Positions 13,447-17,358 of a stretch of DNA of 17,358 bases are shown here, piece after piece. Source of the stretch: CAG-582 sp964551965 (GTDB taxonomy: Bacteria > Bacillota_I > Bacilli_A > RF39 > UBA660); contig CAZKFB010000029.1 of assembly GCA_964551965.1 (NCBI GenBank), positions 1 through 17,358 on the forward strand. The letters run 5' to 3'. The translations under genes were made by a program, and so were the position numbers. The notes beneath the pieces are model-generated. The model searched no databases. It was not told the DNA's origin and saw nothing but the letters and a program-made list of their open reading frames with translations. Within the stretch, counting starts at the first letter, position 1. The number at the start of each line of letters is the position of its first letter.

Positions 13447-14108
13447 ATTATATCGTTTATTATATATGTTACACATAGAATACCGGCTGTATTAGGAACC
13501 ATAGATAGAGAAGCTAGACCATTGCATTCAATTGGTACTTCATCACTTGATACAACATATAGTTTTTTATTTATATTAGCGTCTTTTACTTTCTTTCTTA
13601 AAATCTTAGCTAAAGGATCATAGTTAGTCTTATCTAAAGTTGTAATAGATAATTTAGTTGGATCTTTCTTTTTAGCTGTACCTAGACAAGTAATTAAATT
13701 ATATCTATAATGTAAACTATTTTCAATCAATGCAAATTTCGTATCTACAGAATCACATGCGTCTATTATATAATCATAATCTAAGTCTAATATTTCCTTA
13801 ATATTATCTGATTTAAGACACTTTTCTATTCCATCAATTAAAATATCAGGATTGATTAGTTTTGCTCTTAGAATGCCTTCTATCACTTTAGAATGACCTA
13901 TATTATTTGAATTAGTAATGATTTGTCTATTTAAATTAGATTTATCTATTTTATCATAATCAACGATAGTAATATTAGTAAAACCATTTCTTACTAATGT
14001 TTCAAGAGCCATAGAACCTACTCCCCCTACTCCAATTAATAATATTTTTTTACTCTTTATTATATTATAGATATCATCACCTAAAAAAGATATAGATCTT
14101 TCAAACAT
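13422..14108 (-). CDS. tcdA: tRNA threonylcarbamoyladenosine dehydratase TcdA (YrvM/CsdL)
   Basis: A 228-residue E1/ThiF-superfamily enzyme that uses ATP to cyclise the N6-threonylcarbamoyladenosine of tRNA position 37 to its ct6A form. The N-terminal FERSISFLGDD matches the RFSR-type start of the family. The nucleotide-binding motif is IG26-VGGVGS32. Also visible are TIVDYDKIDKSNLNRQI, DYIIDACDSVDTKFALI, TKLSITTLDKTNYDPLAKIL and VVSSDEVP, all in TcdA order and distinct from ThiF/MoeB because the zinc Cys pairs are missing. It is slightly shorter than the ~250-residue relatives at the C-terminus. AAGGTAG lies 5 bases before the ATG. Only 23 bases separate the gene from the U-tract of the upstream RNA gene, leaving little room for a promoter of its own. 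Confidence 0.92.
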   Translation of the reverse strand: MFERSISFLGDDIYNIIKSKKILLIGVGGVGSMALETLVRNGFTNITIVDYDKIDKSNLNRQIITNSNNIGHSKVIEGILRAKLINPDILIDGIEKCLKSDNIKEILDLDYDYIIDACDSVDTKFALIENSLHYRYNLITCLGTAKKKDPTKLSITTLDKTNYDPLAKILRKKVKDANINKKLYVVSSDEVPIECNGLASLSMVPNTAGILCVTYIINDIIKKENKHN

Positions 14109-14131
14109 ATTACTACCTTACTTTCTCGCAT

Positions 14132-14300
14132 AAAAAAAGCCTAAAGAGAGTCTGCGTGATAAAGCCCGCTCGCACGAGGTGGGCATCACATGATTTGTTT
14201 TAGGATCCTTTCAATAAAGAAAGTATTCGACACCACAAACCAATTAGATTCCCAATAATCACAAATAGTCGGTTTTAAAATTTAAACTCTAACTTTAGGT
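14132..14300 (-). ncRNA. ssrS: 6S RNA candidate
   Basis: A ~169-nt structured RNA. Its 5' end ACCTAAAGTTAGAGT (14300-14286) pairs with ACTCTCTTTAGG (14151-14140) to form the long closing stem, with a 2-base bulge, followed by seven U (14138-14132). Inside are a stem of GGTTTGT with ACAAATC capped by CTTTC/GAAAG, and a strong 3'-side hairpin (14189-14156) with arms GTGAT-GCCC and GGGC-ATCAC around CTCG/CGAG. A promoter ends 7 bases before the 5' base of the stem. 6S RNA binds the housekeeping RNA polymerase holoenzyme as a promoter mimic. From what I recall, the B. subtilis 6S-1 gene lies directly upstream of yrvM (tcdA), the same arrangement as here. Size, closed-rod fold and synteny support 6S; I cannot align it to the family model by eye. 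Confidence 0.8.
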
Positions 14301-14306
14301 AATTTA

Positions 14307-14335
14307 AGTATATCAAATAAAATTCATTAAGTAAA
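14307..14335 (-). promoter_or_regulatory. Promoter of the 6S RNA candidate
   Basis: On the - strand: TTTACT (14335-14330), a 17-base spacer, TATACT (14312-14307) preceded by TGA. The start is expected at about 14300, the first base of the closing stem. Confidence 0.75.
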
Positions 14336-14342
14336 TAACAAT

Positions 14343-14897
14343 TTATGCTTTTAACTCTTTTATTACAGGAACTTCATCTTTAATACCAAGTTTTATTTGG
14401 ATAGTCCTAATTCCTTCGATATATCTTTGATACTCTTCTATTTCTCTTAATAACTCTACTAATACATTAGGATCTTGATTTTCTATTTGCTCTAATATTC
14501 TATTATAAGTAATTTCAATTGGCATTCCTTCATCAATTGTTGCCATTTCTTCAATATGCATTCCGGTAGAAATACCTGTATTAGGAAATTGCAAAGTTAT
14601 ATGAGAAACACTGTTGTATCCAATAAACTTAGTTACACTTTTATCTTCATTTATTATATAGAAAACGATATATTTCTCATCGATAAAAGATCCTGTTACT
14701 AATCTTCCTCGTGTATCGATACCATAGAAATTATTATTTTCATCGATCATTACATCTTGACTAATTTCCATTGCTCCCGTACTATAAGATAATTTTAAAA
14801 ATCTCTTATTTACAATATCAACAGCTTTATCTATTGAAACTCCTCTATTATTTAATGTATTAATTGCGTATGCATCTAAAAAAGTATTTGCTTCCAT
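14343..14897 (-). CDS. Unrecognised 184-residue protein, shares a module with its neighbour
   Basis: A soluble, acidic protein without signal peptide or membrane segment. The N-terminal ~30 residues look helical (LDAYAINTLNNRGVSIDKAV). The middle is beta-rich (NNFYGIDTRGRLVTGSFIDE, then KYIVFYIINED). The C-terminal third (EITYNRILEQIENQDPNVLV, then ELLREIEEYQRYIEGI) is helical and may form a coiled coil. The segment from FYGID to KFI aligns without gaps to YYGID...HLIS of the 301-residue protein encoded just upstream (about 9 identities in 30, plus conservative changes). GGGAGG lies 9 bases before the ATG, and it has its own promoter. It ends 8 bases before the 6S promoter without a clear terminator, so read-through into the 6S gene is possible. 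Function unknown. Confidence 0.75.
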   Translation of the reverse strand: MEANTFLDAYAINTLNNRGVSIDKAVDIVNKRFLKLSYSTGAMEISQDVMIDENNNFYGIDTRGRLVTGSFIDEKYIVFYIINEDKSVTKFIGYNSVSHITLQFPNTGISTGMHIEEMATIDEGMPIEITYNRILEQIENQDPNVLVELLREIEEYQRYIEGIRTIQIKLGIKDEVPVIKELKA

Positions 14898-14922
14898 AAA
14901 AAATAACCTCCCGCTATTAGTA

Positions 14923-14950
14923 ATTATAACACTTTTATCTCTATTATCAA
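14923..14950 (-). promoter_or_regulatory. Promoter of the 14343-14897 gene
   Basis: On the - strand: TTGATA (14950-14945), a 16-base spacer, and a perfect TATAAT (14928-14923) preceded by TGT. It lies in the 59-bp gap after the 301-residue gene. Confidence 0.75.
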
Positions 14951-14956
14951 TAATAA

Positions 14957-15862
14957 TTATTGTTGTTTTGGTATTATTGATTCTTTTATATTTTTAGTCA
15001 TTTCGTTGAATAATCTATCACCCAACATACTATCATTTCTGAATTTTATTTTAGTATTATTAATTTTTTCAATAAGACTCATTATTAGTTTTGAATCAAT
15101 GTCTTTTAGTCTATTTTTTACTTTTATAATATATTCAACAGTTTGTCTAATATCAAAGAAGTTAGCATTCTTTAAAATATTGAAGTCTTCTATTCTAACT
15201 CCGTTCTCATCATTTATAATTGTCTTATCACTAATCATACCGTTTTCAATTAATCTATGTTGTCTCGATATTAAATGAGTACAACCATTATTGCCAATTA
15301 AATATACTAGATCATAGTATTCATTTAAAGATGCAAATAAAACTATTTCATTATTGTCATCAATTCCATAATATACTTCATCTAAGAATTCAATAACCGG
15401 GGTAACTTCGCCATTAATATCTATATTAAGTTTTTGTCTCTTACCTATATCTTTAAATTCATCATAGTTAACTCCGAGATTAACTATCTCATTTTTCGTT
15501 TTTAATTCTTTAATTCTGCTCGTTAATGCTGATTCTTCATAAACTGTTATATCGACAAAACTTTCATAATAAGCACGCAAGAAATTTACATTATCAGGAT
15601 ATTTCATAAATTCAGCTATACAATCAGCTAAATCCTTTGAATAGCTACTCTTATAAGAAAACTCTTCATAAAAACTAGATGCTAATAATTTGCCACTTTT
15701 AATATCTTTAAATTTCTCTAAATATGTTAGTACACTAGTACATATATCATAAGCATCATCGTCATCACTATTCTTTTTCTTATTTATGAATTCTTCCCAT
15801 TCATTATGAAGATAAGATGGTATTACTTCTAATCCTCTTTCAATTAAAGTGTTATAGTCCAT
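14957..15862 (-). CDS. Unrecognised 301-residue protein, second copy of the YGID module
   Basis: A soluble, acidic protein with no signal peptide or membrane segment. The start is supported by AGGAGG 8 bases before the ATG. The N-terminal ~125 residues are helical (LIERGLEVIPSYLHNEWEEF; then an Asp run SDDDDAYDICTSVLTYLEKF). Residues ~155-215 are beta-rich (EVTPVIEFLDEVYYGIDDNN, then EIVLFASLNEYYDLVYLIGN), the part similar to the 184-residue protein downstream. The C-terminal region is helical and Lys/Asn-rich. I know no catalytic motif in it. TATAAT at 15886-15881 could be a -10 but its -35 is poor. No strong terminator follows, so it is probably partly co-transcribed with the 14343 gene. 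Next to a HerA-type ATPase it could belong to a DNA-processing set, but it does not look like NurA. Confidence 0.75.
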   Translation of the reverse strand: MDYNTLIERGLEVIPSYLHNEWEEFINKKKNSDDDDAYDICTSVLTYLEKFKDIKSGKLLASSFYEEFSYKSSYSKDLADCIAEFMKYPDNVNFLRAYYESFVDITVYEESALTSRIKELKTKNEIVNLGVNYDEFKDIGKRQKLNIDINGEVTPVIEFLDEVYYGIDDNNEIVLFASLNEYYDLVYLIGNNGCTHLISRQHRLIENGMISDKTIINDENGVRIEDFNILKNANFFDIRQTVEYIIKVKNRLKDIDSKLIMSLIEKINNTKIKFRNDSMLGDRLFNEMTKNIKESIIPKQQ

Positions 15863-15912
15863 AATAAAACCTCCTATTTAATTATATCTTATTTTAATTA
15901 TTTATAATAGAA

Positions 15913-15933
15913 AAAACACCATTTAGGTGTTTT
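15913..15933 (-). terminator. Terminator of the HerA-family gene
   Basis: AAAACACC (15913-15920) is perfectly complementary to GGTGTTTT (15926-15933), with a 5-base loop. On the - strand TTCTATT follows. The gene's TAA lies at the stem edge. Confidence 0.85.
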
Positions 15934-17358
15934 AAGCTTTCCATCTTTCGACAACATTACAGTTTGATGAATATGGTGCTGGATTAGGCATATCCATTTT
16001 AACAATTACCGGTATCTTAAACGCATTACCAAAGGCAACTAGTGTACCACTTTGTAAACTTGTAAGTTTTTCAATTATATCACCGGAAATATTAGGTAAC
16101 ATTTTATTAATATATTCTAGGTCACGAGGATGTGTCATTTTTAAGATACAGAAGTTGCTCATTTGAGCTATAACTGTTTCTGATATTTCTACAGGTCTTT
16201 GACTAACTAAGTCTAACATAACTCCATACTTACGACCTTCCTTAGCAATACGTTCAAATATATTATATCCAAGTAAGAAGTGATCATTATCAGAAACAAC
16301 ATATCTATGTGCTTCTTCAATGAATAAATGGAATGGAATTGCTGCTCTCTCTTTACGAGATTTAGCAAAATCGAATATCATCTTACTGAATATCTTAACC
16401 ATTGTCTTGGCTAAGTTATCATCAACATCTTCTAAGTTAATATTTACAATTTGACTTCTCTTATTATTATGTACGATAAGAGATGAAATATAATTCTCAA
16501 GAGTAATATAATTTGGTACATCAAAGAATTTACGATTAGCAGAATTATTAATACTATGTAATCTAACTTGCATTATTACAGCATTATCTTGCATTATTCT
16601 ATTTCCTAAGAATCCATCTCCAATTAAGGTAAATGATAATGCTCTTTCTAGATCATCTAAGGTATAGAAAGCATCCTTTGGAGCTTCCATATGTTGCTCT
16701 AATTCATCATCGATAAACTTTAATAGATATTCATTTATTAGTACTGATTCACCGAATTCACCATTACGATCGATTCCAAAACATTCGGAGAATTTTCTCG
16801 TATATCCAATTCCTTGAATATCGGTATTAACATTGAATTCTGGAGTTGAACAATCAGCTAAAATAGTAAAGATATCATTCTTTTTACCAGCTGCATTTTG
16901 ATTAGAAAACAATACAGACATAATAGCTTTAGCAATTAAATGATTTTTAAGTTTTTTAGTTTCATTATCATCTCTTGAAAATAATTTAGTTAACTTTAAC
17001 ATTCTTTCAATAATCGTATATTGATGATGATTATCAGCTTCTAGAAGTAAACATACATCATCGATCGTTAATAAGAATACAGGGATTTTAAGTAAGACAT
17101 CATCAGCATCAGTTGGATTAGATGTGATGAATTTATATTGATAATTAGGATTAAATTGATTTAGTACTTTAAATGCTGTTTTATATTCACCATAAGCATC
17201 AAATATAAAGAGATTAGCATTGAATGATAAGAAGTTCTTATTTAAGAAGATGTTTTGAATAATCCTTGCAACAGAACATGATTTACCAGAACCAGTATTA
17301 CCAAAGATTGATAAGTGGTTAGAAAACATATCATTGATGTCGACAAAGACATCTTTAC
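15932..17358 (-). CDS. HerA/DUF87-family DNA translocase ATPase, 5' end outside the window
   Basis: The frame stays open to the window edge (VFVDINDMFSNHLSIF before the P-loop), so the N-terminal barrel domain and true start are missing; 474 residues are visible. HerA-type enzymes are hexameric FtsK-like ATPases that translocate on DNA, usually with a nuclease partner such as NurA. Visible are Walker A GNTGSGKS (17302-17279), FIFDAYGEYK, Walker B HLFIEEAHRYV, and the strongly conserved FERIAKEGRKYGVMLDLVSQ RPVEISETVIAQ segment with the arginine finger and sensor. SGTLVAFGNAFKIPVIVKM follows near the C-terminus. The Walker B glutamates are intact, so it should be active. Partners cannot be judged because the upstream genes are outside the window; the two downstream proteins follow a terminator and are unrecognised. 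Confidence 0.9.
   Translation of the reverse strand, partial: KDVFVDINDMFSNHLSIFGNTGSGKSCSVARIIQNIFLNKNFLSFNANLFIFDAYGEYKTAFKVLNQFNPNYQYKFITSNPTDADDVLLKIPVFLLTIDDVCLLLEADNHHQYTIIERMLKLTKLFSRDDNETKKLKNHLIAKAIMSVLFSNQNAAGKKNDIFTILADCSTPEFNVNTDIQGIGYTRKFSECFGIDRNGEFGESVLINEYLLKFIDDELEQHMEAPKDAFYTLDDLERALSFTLIGDGFLGNRIMQDNAVIMQVRLHSINNSANRKFFDVPNYITLENYISSLIVHNNKRSQIVNINLEDVDDNLAKTMVKIFSKMIFDFAKSRKERAAIPFHLFIEEAHRYVVSDNDHFLLGYNIFERIAKEGRKYGVMLDLVSQRPVEISETVIAQMSNFCILKMTHPRDLEYINKMLPNISGDIIEKLTSLQSGTLVAFGNAFKIPVIVKMDMPNPAPYSSNCNVVERWKA

Noticed and set aside
14109..14342. T-box or other riboswitch upstream of tcdA
   Set aside because: No T-box AGGGTGG-like element is present; the closed rod with its own promoter and the tcdA synteny fit 6S RNA better.
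15006..15278. 90-codon + strand open frame opposite the 301-residue gene
   Set aside because: It is the antisense reading of a well-supported gene; its hydrophobic product is typical of reversed AT-rich coding DNA.
1..17358. Recoded UGA (Mycoplasma-type code)
   Set aside because: TGA ends the penicillin-binding protein and rarA at the expected protein lengths, and tryptophan is encoded by TGG.

Overview
The window is a compact, very AT-rich stretch of a low-GC Firmicutes chromosome. UGA works as a stop (it ends the penicillin-binding protein and rarA), so this is not a Mycoplasma-type code. The gene content (EF-P, L33, XerD, RarA, TcdA next to a 6S RNA, class B PBP) and the extreme AT bias suggest an uncultured Bacilli/Mollicutes-related gut lineage such as the RF39 type; that placement is inference. 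I see no phage, insertion sequence, CRISPR array, tRNA or rRNA.

Left part (1-6667), mostly + strand: the 3' end of uvrC and a small membrane protein; a small convergent gene resembling DUF2624; a class B penicillin-binding protein; an rpmG - small basic protein - efp operon; two - strand genes (an unrecognised 203-aa protein and a Bax inhibitor-1 family membrane protein); and a helix-turn-helix protein. Middle (6668-7415): a 748-bp gene-free, AT-rich region with a very good match to the chromosome-dimer resolution site dif at 7105-7132. It also holds several GC-richer hairpin islands that share a GAGTAG/CTACTC core. Right part (7416-17358), mostly - strand: a zinc-ribbon membrane protein overlapping a transglutaminase-like surface protein; an unlisted 31-residue Asn/Thr/Lys-rich ORF; xerD; then on + an atypical kinase-like protein, rarA and gpsA; then on - tcdA, an upstream 6S RNA candidate, two unrecognised proteins that appear to share a module, and a HerA-family ATPase cut by the window end.

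The dif match, the xerD gene 2.3 kb away and the shift in gene orientation (mostly + to the left, mostly - to the right) together suggest that the window spans the replication terminus. The second notable element is the 169-nt structured RNA at 14132-14300. It has a promoter ending exactly one start-site distance before its closing stem, a U-tract, and the 6S-1 position next to tcdA known from Bacillus subtilis. Promoters in the window commonly carry an extended -10 (TGn before the hexamer), and many genes end inside hairpins shared with a convergent neighbour.
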